From Chthoniobacteraceae bacterium (GTDB lineage Bacteria; Verrucomicrobiota; Verrucomicrobiia; Chthoniobacterales; Chthoniobacteraceae), in assembly GCA_028293625.1 (NCBI GenBank), contig JAQGOL010000025.1:62001-126000 (forward strand): 64,000 bases of DNA, in the 5' to 3' direction. Both the position numbers and the translations under genes were made by a program. Under the pieces are notes generated by a model. The model had not been told where the DNA came from, did no database searches, and saw nothing but the letters and a program-made list of their open reading frames with translations. This document shows, in pieces, positions 10,407 to 20,383 of the stretch (its first letter is position 1; every line of letters starts with the position of its first letter).

Positions 10407-10988
10407 TCACTGCTTTACCCGGACTTCGGAAAAAACCAAGGCGCGCTCGTTTTGGTTGAGCTCGCGCCATTGGCTGGCCGGAAGATTGCCGAGTTCAAAA
10501 CCGCCGATTCGGACCCGGCTCAACCGCAGCGTGGGATGGCCGACCGCGGCCGTCATCCGGCGAACCTGATGATTCTTACCTTCAACCAATTCCAGGGCAA
10601 TCCAGACATCGACCACGCTTTTGCGGTAACGCACCGGAGGATCGCGGGGCGCCACCTCGGGTTGCGGATCGAGCAGCCAGGCGCGGCCCGGCAACGTTTT
10701 GTGGCCGCCAATAACCACGCCGCGCTCAAGCTGCCTCAATGCCTCGGCCGTAGGCACCCGCTCCACAAGCGCCCAGTAGGTGCGCCAATGGCCTTGGCTG
10801 GGATGGAGCAGCCGGGCGTTGAGAGCCGTTTCGTCGCTTAAAAGAAGCAACCCTTCGCTCTCGGCATCGAGCCGGCCGATTGGGTAGATGTTTTTGGGAA
10901 ATCCGAAATCGGCCAGGGTCCGATGCGGCGAGCCGTCGGACGTAAATTGCGAGATGACTCCAAACGGTTTGTGAAAGGCAAGAAGCAC
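10407..10988 (-). CDS. RsuA/RluE-type pseudouridine synthase
   Basis: 193 aa; LAFHKPFGVISQF, YPIGRLDAESEGLLLLSDE, GKNHQVRRM. Confidence 0.92.
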   Translation of the reverse strand: MLLAFHKPFGVISQFTSDGSPHRTLADFGFPKNIYPIGRLDAESEGLLLLSDETALNARLLHPSQGHWRTYWALVERVPTAEALRQLERGVVIGGHKTLPGRAWLLDPQPEVAPRDPPVRYRKSVVDVWIALELVEGKNHQVRRMTAAVGHPTLRLSRVRIGGFELGNLPASQWRELNQNERALVFSEVRVKQ

Positions 10989-11061
10989 GGCAAAAGAGTG
11001 GTTGGGTCTAAAGATCGCGTGACGTTCCGTCTATTTGCGAATCGAATAACCTTTTTCCCGA

Positions 11062-13593
11062 ATGATTCGCCGCGAACTCCCCATTTTTGAACTCGAATCG
11101 CAGATTATCGCCTCGCTGAGAGCCCATTCGCGGCTTGTCCTGCAAGCGCCGACCGGCTCGGGCAAGTCGACCCAGGTACCGCAGATTCTGCTCGATCATG
11201 GCTTCGCAGCCGAGGGGGAAATTGTCGTGCTGCAACCGCGCCGGCTCGCCACCCGAATGCTCGCGGCGCGCGTGGCAAGCGAACGCGGCGGACGCCTGGG
11301 TGAGGAAGTCGGTTACCAGATCCGGCTCGATCGGGTGGTATCGGCCCGAACCAAAATCCGGTTCGTCACCGAAGGGATTCTGCTGCGTCAAATGCTGGCT
11401 GATCCCACCCTCAAAGGCGTTGCGGCCATCCTTTTTGACGAATTCCATGAGCGTCATCTTTACGGCGACATCACCCTGGCGCGCTCGCTCGATCTTCAGG
11501 AAACACTCCGGCCGGATCTCAAACTGGTTGTCATGTCGGCAACGCTCGATGCCGGATCGCTTCAAAAATACCTGGCCCCATGCGACCGGCTGACTTCAAG
11601 CGGCCGGACGTTCCCCGTGGAAATCGAGTATCTGGAAAAATCGATCGGCGATTGGCCGGTCTGGGAAGCGGCAGCTGAAGAAGTGGAACGGCTCGCAGGG
11701 CAGACCGAAGGCGACATGCTCGTTTTCATGCCCGGCGCTTTCGAGATCAACCGCACCATCCAGGCGATCCGTGCATCGCGGGCCGGCAGTCAGTTTATGG
11801 TGCTCCCGCTGCATGGCGAACTGCCCGTGTCCGATCAGGATGCCGCCGTCGCCCGGTATGAAAGGCGCAAAGTCATCGTCTCAACCAATGTGGCTGAAAC
11901 CTCGCTGACCATTGACGGAGTGCGTGTCGTCGTCGATGCGGGTCTTGCCAAGATCGCCCGGTTCGATCCCTACCGCGGGATCAATACGCTTTTGGTCGAA
12001 AGAGTCAGCCGCGCATCTGCCGATCAACGTGCCGGACGCGCCGGACGCACTGCCCCGGGCCGATGCATCCGGCTTTGGACCGAACGCGAACATGGCGACC
12101 GGGCGGCCCAGGAGCTTCCCGAGATCCGGCGGCTCGACCTTGCTGAAGTCGTGCTTACTCTCAAGGCAAGCGGCATTCACGACGTTGCCGGATTTCGCTG
12201 GCTGGAACCGCCCGACGCCCGTTCGCTTGAACGCGCTTTGACATTGCTCGAAGATCTCGGCGCACTCGATGCCGCCGGCGTGATCACCCCGCTGGGCCGC
12301 CGGATGCTCGCTTTTCCCGCCCACCCGCGATACGCCCGGATGCTTCTGGCTGCGCACGAATTGGGATGCGTTCGGCCAATTGCCCTTGTCGCCGCGTTGA
12401 CCCAGGGCCGCAACCTGATGCGTCGGGCTGAAGGCAAGCAGATGGAAAAGGATCGCGAAAGTCTGCTTGGGGAGACCGTTGATTCAGATTTTTTCACCCT
12501 GATGCGGGGTCATCGGTTTGCCGAACAAAACCAATTTGATCCGCAACGTTGCCGCACGCTCGGCATCAACGGCCTGGCCGCCCGGGAAGCCGCGGCGTTG
12601 GCCGATCAGTTTCTAAAAATTGCAAGGGAAGAAGGACTCGATATTGAGTCGCACGAAAAACCTTCGGGTGAAGCCATCGCCCGTTGCGTGCTTGCCGGTT
12701 TTCCCGATCAGGTAGCTGTTCGCTGTGATGGCGGCACATTGCGCTGCCAGCTTGTCCATCATCGCAAAGGAGTGCTGGCCCGCGACAGCGTGGTTCATGA
12801 CGCGCCGCTGCTGGTGGTTGGCGAAGTCAGGGAACTTGAGATCCGCGGTGAACTTGAAACCTTGTTAACCCTCGCCACCGCTATCAAGGAAGAATGGCTG
12901 CGCGACCTGTTTCCCGAAGGATTTAAAGACGTTACAGAGGTTGCTTACGACACTACGCAGCGCCGCGTTACGGCCCGGCGGATCACCCGGTTTCGCGATC
13001 TCTTATTGCGCTCGGAATCATCCGATAAAGTGCCCTTGGAACAAGCTGCGGAACTCCTCGCAAAGGAAGTGGCTTCCGGTTCCTGCGTTCTCAAAAACTG
13101 GGATAACGCGGTCGATCAATGGATACTTCGGCTCAACCTGCTTGCGGATTGGTACCCGGAGTTTGAATTACCCAAGCTCGGCGAGTCCGATCGCCATCTG
13201 CTTGTCGAGCAGATCTGTCATGGCGCCACCAGTTACAAAGAAATCAAGGAACGCCAGGTGTGGAGCGTGGTGAAATCGTGGCTCTCCGCGGCGCAACAAA
13301 TAGTAGTGGACGATTATGCGCCGGAACGCATCGAACTGCTAAAAGGGCGCAAGTTTAAAATTACTTACGCCCCCAACTCGGCCCCTACGATCGCCGCGCG
13401 CATTCAGGACCTGTACGGAGTCACAGCCGACCTTCGCATTGCCGGAGGCCGCGTGCCGCTGGTCATTCAAGTGCTCGCACCAAACCATCGTCCAATTCAG
13501 ATTACGCAAAACCTGGGTAACTTCTGGAAAGAATCGTATCCAAAAATCAAACAGGAATTACAGCGCAAGTATCCCAGACATGAATGGCGTTAA
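11062..13593 (+). CDS. hrpB: ATP-dependent helicase HrpB
   Basis: 843 aa DEAH helicase; LQAPTGSGKSTQVPQ, DEFHERHL, QRAGRAGRTAPGRCIRLW, HrpB C-terminal region. Confidence 0.95.
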   Translation: MIRRELPIFELESQIIASLRAHSRLVLQAPTGSGKSTQVPQILLDHGFAAEGEIVVLQPRRLATRMLAARVASERGGRLGEEVGYQIRLDRVVSARTKIRFVTEGILLRQMLADPTLKGVAAILFDEFHERHLYGDITLARSLDLQETLRPDLKLVVMSATLDAGSLQKYLAPCDRLTSSGRTFPVEIEYLEKSIGDWPVWEAAAEEVERLAGQTEGDMLVFMPGAFEINRTIQAIRASRAGSQFMVLPLHGELPVSDQDAAVARYERRKVIVSTNVAETSLTIDGVRVVVDAGLAKIARFDPYRGINTLLVERVSRASADQRAGRAGRTAPGRCIRLWTEREHGDRAAQELPEIRRLDLAEVVLTLKASGIHDVAGFRWLEPPDARSLERALTLLEDLGALDAAGVITPLGRRMLAFPAHPRYARMLLAAHELGCVRPIALVAALTQGRNLMRRAEGKQMEKDRESLLGETVDSDFFTLMRGHRFAEQNQFDPQRCRTLGINGLAAREAAALADQFLKIAREEGLDIESHEKPSGEAIARCVLAGFPDQVAVRCDGGTLRCQLVHHRKGVLARDSVVHDAPLLVVGEVRELEIRGELETLLTLATAIKEEWLRDLFPEGFKDVTEVAYDTTQRRVTARRITRFRDLLLRSESSDKVPLEQAAELLAKEVASGSCVLKNWDNAVDQWILRLNLLADWYPEFELPKLGESDRHLLVEQICHGATSYKEIKERQVWSVVKSWLSAAQQIVVDDYAPERIELLKGRKFKITYAPNSAPTIAARIQDLYGVTADLRIAGGRVPLVIQVLAPNHRPIQITQNLGNFWKESYPKIKQELQRKYPRHEWR

Positions 13594-13636
13594 AGGGTGG
13601 AGAGAGGGGTGGTGATTGCCGCTTTGGGCGAGGTTT

Positions 13637-13789
13637 TTAGATTCTTCCCATCAAAAGGAGAATGATGAGGATGATGACGATCAGCCCGAGTCCGCCGCTT
13701 GGTCCGTAGCCCCATTGACGGCTGTGCCCCCAGGTTGGAAGTGCGCCAACCAGCAGGAGAATAAGGACGATAAGAAGGATTGTACCCAT
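13637..13789 (-). CDS. DUF3309-like small membrane protein (50 aa)
   Basis: Manual translation: MGTILLIVLILLLVGALPTWGHSRQWGYGPSGGLGLIVIILIILLLMGRI*; two hydrophobic segments flanking LPTWGHSxxWGYGPSG; below the ORF track cutoff. Confidence 0.85.
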   Translation of the reverse strand: MGTILLIVLILLLVGALPTWGHSRQWGYGPSGGLGLIVIILIILLLMGRI

Positions 13790-13893
13790 AGTATCTGCTA
13801 AATCGGGATCCGCCCGGCAAACGACTGTGGACTAACGCGTGTTTCTGCCGTGAAAACGCGAAGTAAAAATATTCCTGAACCAGCTACGGCTGG

Positions 13894-14895
13894 CTACATT
13901 TTTTGAACACTGGCGGCGGCCGTCGGCATCGGCGTTTCCATCCACTCGCAATACTGCTTGCGCATGGCACTGGCGGCTTCAACCAGGCGGACCTGAATAT
14001 TGTCCAGATACTGATGAAGCCCCTGTTGGATAATATCCTTGATGGCGGCGTAGTGGAGGTCCGAGAGGAGACGCCCCGAAAGACGTTCGGCGGGATTGGC
14101 AAAATGGGCGCGGTCGCAACCACTGATCCGGTGCAGGGCGCGGTCAAATCCGTCCACACAGAAACGGACCGAGCGCGGGAAGCTTTCGTGCAGAAGGATA
14201 AACTCGGCCACACTCCATGGAGTAACCTGGCCGGTGTGTATTTTTCGATAAGCTTCAAACGCGCTGCACGATTTCAACACCGCCTGCCACTGGACGGTAT
14301 CGACTGTGCCGCCGACTTTTTCGCCTTCCGGCAGGAGGATGTGGTATTTGAGATCAAGAATTCGCGAGGCTGAATCGGCACGTTCAAGGTATTTGCCAAC
14401 CTGTATGAAATTCCAGCCTTCGCCCTGAGTTAATGTGGCATCGGTAGTGCCGTGAAACTGGTGGGAGTAATCGACGACGCTCCGGTAAAGGTCAATGGCG
14501 CTGCTCTTGTAGACCAGGCGCGCTTCCGGCGAGTTCATCCAAAGATAGAGCCCATTGATGCGCTCCCACATCTCACTTGAAATATAGTCACGAACCGTCC
14601 GCGCATTCTCCCGGGCCCGCGCAACGCACGAGAGGATCGAATTGGGATTTTCTGAAGAGAAGGTGACAAAATCGCAGACCATCTCCGCGTTCACCGTGGC
14701 GTGATGCTTATTAAAGAGCGTCTGGTCTTCGAGGGTCGCGAGGATTGGAAGCCAATTGACGCGCTCCTCGGCCGGGCCCGACCGTTCACAATCCAGAGTA
14801 ACCTGAAGGTTGACATCAAGGATGCGGGCATTGTTTTCGGCGCGCTCGATATAGCGCGAGAGCCAGTAGAGAGAGTCAGCGACGCGTGAGAGCAT
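13894..14895 (-). CDS. Alpha-E domain protein
   Basis: 333 aa; MLSRVADSLYWLSRYIERAENNARILDVNLQ typical alpha-E start. Confidence 0.93.
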   Translation of the reverse strand: MLSRVADSLYWLSRYIERAENNARILDVNLQVTLDCERSGPAEERVNWLPILATLEDQTLFNKHHATVNAEMVCDFVTFSSENPNSILSCVARARENARTVRDYISSEMWERINGLYLWMNSPEARLVYKSSAIDLYRSVVDYSHQFHGTTDATLTQGEGWNFIQVGKYLERADSASRILDLKYHILLPEGEKVGGTVDTVQWQAVLKSCSAFEAYRKIHTGQVTPWSVAEFILLHESFPRSVRFCVDGFDRALHRISGCDRAHFANPAERLSGRLLSDLHYAAIKDIIQQGLHQYLDNIQVRLVEAASAMRKQYCEWMETPMPTAAASVQKM

Positions 14896-14933
14896 TCAGA
14901 AAAAAACAGCTAAATGGGTGGTAAATGGACAGG

Positions 14934-16388
14934 TTAATCTTCGTCGACTACCCAGGAATCCTTGCTGCCGCCTCCCTGGGAACTATTGACTACAAGCGAT
15001 CCCTTGCGCAAAGCAACGCGGGTGAGGCCGCCAGGCACGACGGTGATTTTGTCCCCATAAAGAATATAGGGACGCAGATCAATATGGCGGCCTTCAATGG
15101 TGCCGCCTTCGCAGTAGCTCGGGCTGCGTGAAAGCGAGATGACCGGCTGCGCCACATAGTTGCGCGGGTCGGCGATGATCGCCTGGCGGAACTTCTCATG
15201 TTCCTCCGCGGTGGCATGCGGCCCGATCAACATGCCGTAGCCTCCGCTTTCATTGGCGCTTTTGACAACCAGTTGCGCGATGTTCTCGAGGACGTATTTG
15301 CGGTCCTCCTCGAACATGGTCAGATAAGTCGGGACATTGGGAAGGATCGGCTCTTCGCCCATGTAAAAACGGATCATGGCCGGAACGAAGTAATACATCA
15401 CCTTGTCATCGGCAACGCCGGTGCCGATCGCGTTGGCCAGGTTGACGTTCCCCTTTTTGTAGGCTTCAACAATGCCGGGGACGCCAAGCAGCGAGTCTTC
15501 GCGAAAAACGGTCGGGTCAAGGAAATCATCGTCGATGCGCCGGTAGACAACATCCACGCGCTTAAGCCCCTTGGTCGTCTTCATGAAAACGACATCGTCC
15601 TTCACTGTCAGATCCTGGCCGACGACAATCTCAATGCCCATTGAGCGTGCAAGGAACGAATGCTCAAAGTAGGCGGAGTTATAGATGCCGGGCGAAAGTA
15701 AGACGACGGTCGGATCGGCCGGGGTCGGGCAGTTTTTCGGAGCGACAAACCGAAGCAGGTTCAGCAGTTCCTGGCCGTAATGATCGATCGGCTGGACTTT
15801 GTGCTGAGAAAAGAGCGCCGGGAAAACGCGCTTCATCACTTGGCGATTGGTAAGCATGTAACTCACGCCGGACGGGCAGCGGCCGTTGTCTTCAAGAACC
15901 AGATAGTTGCCGTCCCGATCGCGGATCAAGTCGCTGCCGCAAATATGGATGTAGATATCCTTGGGCACATCGACACCCATGAACTCAGGCCGGAAATGCT
16001 TGGCGCTTTGAACTACTTCAAGCGGAATGATTCCTTCTTTCACGATGCGTTGATCGTGATAAATGTCGTGCAGGAAACGGTTCAGCGCGGTGATCCGCTG
16101 CACCAGACCGCGCTCCACATGCTCCCATTCCTGCCGTGGAATGATCCGGGGGATCGGATCAAAAGGAAAAATGCGTTCGGTCCCCTGGTTGTCGCTGTAG
16201 ACCGTGAACGTGATTCCCTGATTAAGGAAATTCTGCGAGGCAAGCCGATGTTTGCGCTCAAGTTCGGAATCGCTGAGTTCACCGAAGCGTTCGAGCAATT
16301 CCCGATAATGGGGCCGCGCCTCGTTTTGGGAGCTGAACATTTCATCGTAGAAATCGCCCACTTCGTAGCTGCGGAATGCGTCGCCCAT
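14934..16388 (-). CDS. Circularly permuted ATP-grasp family protein
   Basis: 484 aa; YDEMF....[79 protein letters not shown]. Confidence 0.94.
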   Translation of the reverse strand: MGDAFRSYEVGDFYDEMFSSQNEARPHYRELLERFGELSDSELERKHRLASQNFLNQGITFTVYSDNQGTERIFPFDPIPRIIPRQEWEHVERGLVQRITALNRFLHDIYHDQRIVKEGIIPLEVVQSAKHFRPEFMGVDVPKDIYIHICGSDLIRDRDGNYLVLEDNGRCPSGVSYMLTNRQVMKRVFPALFSQHKVQPIDHYGQELLNLLRFVAPKNCPTPADPTVVLLSPGIYNSAYFEHSFLARSMGIEIVVGQDLTVKDDVVFMKTTKGLKRVDVVYRRIDDDFLDPTVFREDSLLGVPGIVEAYKKGNVNLANAIGTGVADDKVMYYFVPAMIRFYMGEEPILPNVPTYLTMFEEDRKYVLENIAQLVVKSANESGGYGMLIGPHATAEEHEKFRQAIIADPRNYVAQPVISLSRSPSYCEGGTIEGRHIDLRPYILYGDKITVVPGGLTRVALRKGSLVVNSSQGGGSKDSWVVDED

Positions 16389-16444
16389 TATTTTAAAGAT
16401 GCGTTGTAAAAATCGATTGCTGGCTGGTGATAGTAAAAAAACGC

Positions 16445-17005
16445 TTAGGACCCTGCCATGGAAGGCTCAAACTCATAGTCCTGGCTGGTACTGCCGAATT
16501 TGGGATAGATAAATTTGCAGGCCACCACATTATCCTTGGTGATGCCGTATGCTTGTTTGAGTCCGGCAAGCTGGAGTTGCTTGAGCGAATAATAAAGCAA
16601 AGCGGTCCCCAGCCCCCGGTTGCTGTATTCCATCAGCACACACGGACCCGAAGGAAGATGATTGGTGGTTTCACCCGCAATCGCCAAAGCCGACGCACCG
16701 ATGATCCTCTGGCCATGGCAGATTACCACCGCCGGAACTTCGTCGCGTTCAAAAAGCTGGTCGATTTGCACTTGCAACCGCTGCCGAAAATCAGGAAGCA
16801 CATCGCTCCATGCCGAATCCTGGGCGAAAGCGTTTGAAATCACATTGCTGACGGCCTTCTCCTCGCCACGCTCCGCTGCCCGAACGTGATAACATTCGGC
16901 AAGCGGGCTCTCAATCGGGGGGAGCTTTGATAACTCCCATGTGAAGCGCGTCCAGCGCACCAATTTCATGGGGGCGCAGTCTACTGGCCAAAAGTGGGAA
17001 ATCAA
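16445..17005 (-). CDS. GNAT-like acetyltransferase domain protein
   Basis: 186 aa; acetyltransferase-like core [18 protein letters not shown]...[27 protein letters not shown]. Confidence 0.55.
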   Translation of the reverse strand: MISHFWPVDCAPMKLVRWTRFTWELSKLPPIESPLAECYHVRAAERGEEKAVSNVISNAFAQDSAWSDVLPDFRQRLQVQIDQLFERDEVPAVVICHGQRIIGASALAIAGETTNHLPSGPCVLMEYSNRGLGTALLYYSLKQLQLAGLKQAYGITKDNVVACKFIYPKFGSTSQDYEFEPSMAGS

Positions 17006-17049
17006 CGGTTAAGACAACGGGTTTCCAAGCCGTTTTTGAAGGCGAAAGA

Positions 17050-17107
17050 AAAGGCCGGCGTCCCCTGTCAAAACCGTGTCTCACAAGCTTCCCACGCGCC
17101 GGCCTTT
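17050..17107 (-). terminator. Probable terminator hairpin downstream of pilT
   Basis: Perfect 11-bp inverted repeat AAAGGCCGGCG / CGCCGGCCTTT with a long (~36 nt) loop. Confidence 0.5.
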
Positions 17108-17138
17108 GTCAGGCTCTAAAAACCAAAGACGCTCCGCC

Positions 17139-18218
17139 TTAATCTTCCCAGTCGTCCGGCGGATTCTTCAAAAAGACGCGGAACTTCTTCTTGTCGATTG
17201 ATTTTTCGTAGGCTTCCTCCGGGGCGATGCGGGCAGCGCGCAGATGCTCCATAATCGAGTCATCGAGCGGCTGATTGCCTTTCTTTTTACCAACCTGCAT
17301 CATGCCGGGAATCTGATGGGTCTTGGATTCGCGGATCAGATTGGCGATGGGAGTATCAACAACGAGCACTTCAAGAGCGGCCACGCGCCCCGGCTTGTCG
17401 ATGCGCCGGAAAAGGTTCTGCGCAACCACCCCCTTCAACGATTCCGAAAGACCGGCGCGAATCTGGTTTTGCTGGCCGGCAGGAAAAACGTCGATGATAC
17501 GGTCAATGGTTTTTGGCGCGCTTGGCGTATGCAGTGTTCCGAAAACAAGGTGACCCGTGGCCGCGGCGGTGAGCGCCAGTTCGATTGTCTCCAGATCGCG
17601 CATTTCACCCACCAGCAGAATGTCGGGATCTTCACGCAGCGCACCGCGCAAGGCTGAAGCAAAGGATTTGGTGTGGACGCCGACTTCGCGATGATTGATG
17701 AGCGATTGCTGGGAGCGATGCACAAATTCGATCGGATCCTCCACCGTGATGATGTGATCCTTGCGGTGAAGATTGGCGTAATCAACCATTGCCGCCAACG
17801 TGGTTGACTTGCCCGAACCGGTCGGCCCGGTCACCAGAACCAATCCTTTTTTCAGCAGCGCAAACCGTTTAAGAACCGGCGGCAAACCGAGGTCCTCCAT
17901 GGTCAACACTTTGCTTGGAATCAAGCGAAACACAGCGCTGATGCCGCTGCGTTGATTGAAAAAATTGGCCCGGTAACGCGCGAACCCCGGATACTCGTAT
18001 CCGAAATCGACATCGCCGGTTTCCTCAAATGTTTTAATTTTCTGCTCCGGGGCGATCTCATAAACGAGCGCCTTAAGATCGTCGTTTTCGAGAGCGGGCA
18101 TATCGACTCGCACAAGTTCGCCGTGAATGCGAAGCATGGGAGGATTGCCGGTGGAAAGATGAAGGTCAGAAGCACTCTGCTCCTTCATGAATTTAAAGAA
18201 TGAATCGATGCGGGCCAT
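17139..18218 (-). CDS. pilT: PilT/PilU-type twitching motility ATPase
   Basis: 359 aa; SASDLHLSTGNPPMLRIHGELVR, VTGPTGSGKSTTLAAMVDY, ALREDPDILLVGEMRDLETIELALTAAATGHLVFGTLHT. Confidence 0.95.
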   Translation of the reverse strand: MARIDSFFKFMKEQSASDLHLSTGNPPMLRIHGELVRVDMPALENDDLKALVYEIAPEQKIKTFEETGDVDFGYEYPGFARYRANFFNQRSGISAVFRLIPSKVLTMEDLGLPPVLKRFALLKKGLVLVTGPTGSGKSTTLAAMVDYANLHRKDHIITVEDPIEFVHRSQQSLINHREVGVHTKSFASALRGALREDPDILLVGEMRDLETIELALTAAATGHLVFGTLHTPSAPKTIDRIIDVFPAGQQNQIRAGLSESLKGVVAQNLFRRIDKPGRVAALEVLVVDTPIANLIRESKTHQIPGMMQVGKKKGNQPLDDSIMEHLRAARIAPEEAYEKSIDKKKFRVFLKNPPDDWED

Positions 18219-18426
18219 AAATTGTCAGAGAGCTAGTCGAATGCCAGAGCCCCGCCGCGTCGCATCAACTTCCAGGTGCGCCTTAGACTCCCTCATCCCT
18301 GCACGCCCACCATACGCATCCAAAGAAAGCAGCGACGGTGAAAGTGAACATCCCAAGAGTCAGCATAAGTAGGCGCCCGTAGTGCCGCAGCGCGCTTCTT
18401 TGGTCAACTCGATTTGCTCAAAAACG

Positions 18427-18873
18427 TCAGATTCTCACATCAAAGAAGTCGAGCATAACCGCCCGGTAAACCTCGTGTTTCATCGGTGGCAGCCACGCGA
18501 TTTGAAATTCCCAGGGGAAAATCCAGCGGAAATCGCGAAACTCCGCGTGCGGCTGCTCCACATTGATGTGTGTGTCCGGGTCGCGAAAATCGCAGAGGAA
18601 ATAATGCTGCTCTTTGCCGTGAAACCCTTTTTTGTTGCGGCCGCTATTGAAGCCGTACCGGTAAGGCCCTTTTTTGAGCACTATCCGGTAAGCATGCGGG
18701 CTCACTCCAATCTCCTCCTGGAGTTCCCGGCAGAGCGCCTGCTCATGGGATTCCTCCTTGTCGACGCTTCCCTGGGGAAATTGCCACGCTCCAAAATCCC
18801 TGATCCGCTCGCAAATGAGGATTTGGCCTTCCACGTTGCGAAGAATGGCCGCGACATTGGCCCGGTAATTCAT
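18427..18873 (-). CDS. NUDIX hydrolase, RppH-like
   Basis: Nudix box GSVDKEESHEQALCRELQEEIGV; start trimmed from 19038 to MNYRANVAAIL. Confidence 0.88.
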   Translation of the reverse strand: MNYRANVAAILRNVEGQILICERIRDFGAWQFPQGSVDKEESHEQALCRELQEEIGVSPHAYRIVLKKGPYRYGFNSGRNKKGFHGKEQHYFLCDFRDPDTHINVEQPHAEFRDFRWIFPWEFQIAWLPPMKHEVYRAVMLDFFDVRI

Positions 18874-18875
18874 TT

Positions 18876-19370
18876 GTGTTTGGAATGGATAGAAAACATT
18901 TCGGTTTGATTGGCGCCGTTCTTGGGGTTGCCTTGGTGGTGTATCTGGTTCTTCTTTGGCAACCTGAGCGGCAGGTCCGGCTTCATCAGATTCACTTTCT
19001 CCAAGCGGTCGAAAAACGTGACTGGCCGCGTTTCTCAAACTTCATCGCAAATAACTATTCTGATCGCTGGCAGCATGACAAAAATTATTTACTTGCCGAG
19101 TCGCGCAATGTCTTTCAGCACTTTTTTATTCTCTCCATTTCCTCCGAGGAAATTGGGATTGCCGGCTCGAACAGCGCTTTTACCGTCCGCGAACGGCTCC
19201 GGATGGAAGGAAGCGGCTCCCCGGTTGCGCAATTTATCCTCCAGCGCGTCAACGGACTCGCGGATCCCTTTCTATTCCAATGGCAAAAACAAAGCTGGAA
19301 GCCGTGGGCGTGGAAGTTGACGCAGATTGATCAACCCGCTCTCGAACTGCCGGAAACGTCCGATCTTTAA
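18876..19370 (+). CDS. Hypothetical single-TM protein
   Basis: 164 aa; N-terminal TM (FGLIGAVLGVALVVYLVLLW) then soluble domain; divergent from NUDIX gene with 2-nt spacing. Confidence 0.65.
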   Translation: MFGMDRKHFGLIGAVLGVALVVYLVLLWQPERQVRLHQIHFLQAVEKRDWPRFSNFIANNYSDRWQHDKNYLLAESRNVFQHFFILSISSEEIGIAGSNSAFTVRERLRMEGSGSPVAQFILQRVNGLADPFLFQWQKQSWKPWAWKLTQIDQPALELPETSDL

Positions 19371-19414
19371 AGCACTCCAAGCGCAGCAACCCTTTTTCCA
19401 AGCCGCAAGCCGGA

Positions 19415-20272
19415 ATGTTTTCCCAATTTGAAAAACTGCTCCACGGCCTGCACCTCTATGGCGCGGCGGGGATCGCGGCTTTTGGCTGGGGCGTTTGCTG
19501 TCTGCTCGACTGGCCGGCCGATCCATGGCTGCCGCTCTGGTTTTGCGCCGCGCTGCTTATCTACAATGCCGACCGCCTCAGGCACGATCCGGCCGATGAG
19601 TTCAATGTGCCATTGCGCGAAGCGGCCACACGGCGGTTTCGCACGGCAAGCCTCACCCTGCTAGGCTGCGCGGTGGTTTTCCTTCTGGTCTGGCCAATCC
19701 TCCACCGCGACTGGATCACTCTGGCCCTGATCGCCCTTGGCGCCGTGGTCTGCCTCAATTATTCCATCCCGATCCTTGGATTCCGTTTCAAGGATCTCCC
19801 TCTGATCAAGACCCTCTTTGCTCCGAGCGTCGTGGTCATGTCAGTCATGGCATTGCCGTGGCTGCATGAACCGGCCCGGCACGACAACCTGACATTCGCG
19901 CTCAATGCCGGACGCGCATGGATGTTCCTTCTCTTTAATATGACGTTGTGCGATTTGCGCGACATCAACGGAGATCAACGCACCGGGATTCGCAGTTTGC
20001 CCGTGCTCTTTGGAGCCAGGCGCACCCGCCTTTTTCTTTGGGGCCTGTTTGGCGGGATTGAATTGCTCACGCTGGCGAGTTGGGCCGCCGCCGGCAACCG
20101 GCATCGGTTCACCTGGGGAATCATCGCGCTCGTTGGCCCGATTTATTTGGGCGCCCTTCTCATTGCCGTGCGCAGGCCCCAATCCGAACGGTTCTACGAA
20201 TGGTGGGTGGAAGGGATGCTTTTTCTGCCGGCATGCGCGTGCCTCCTCTCCGCCTTTCATTGCCAAGGCTAA
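19415..20272 (+). CDS. UbiA-like prenyltransferase family membrane protein
   Basis: 285 aa polytopic; YNADRLRHDPADEF and DLRDINGDQRTGIRSLPVLFG resemble the two Asp-rich motifs of UbiA proteins. Confidence 0.7.
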   Translation: MFSQFEKLLHGLHLYGAAGIAAFGWGVCCLLDWPADPWLPLWFCAALLIYNADRLRHDPADEFNVPLREAATRRFRTASLTLLGCAVVFLLVWPILHRDWITLALIALGAVVCLNYSIPILGFRFKDLPLIKTLFAPSVVVMSVMALPWLHEPARHDNLTFALNAGRAWMFLLFNMTLCDLRDINGDQRTGIRSLPVLFGARRTRLFLWGLFGGIELLTLASWAAAGNRHRFTWGIIALVGPIYLGALLIAVRRPQSERFYEWWVEGMLFLPACACLLSAFHCQG

Positions 20273-20383
20273 AAATGGAATGCCAGAGAGAAAAAGCATG
20301 AGCGGGGGGTAGGGGTAGGCTCACCTCTCGCCTTTGAGGAATCGAGGTTTTACTACTCCGGGCGAATTCGTGGTATCTCGTTC

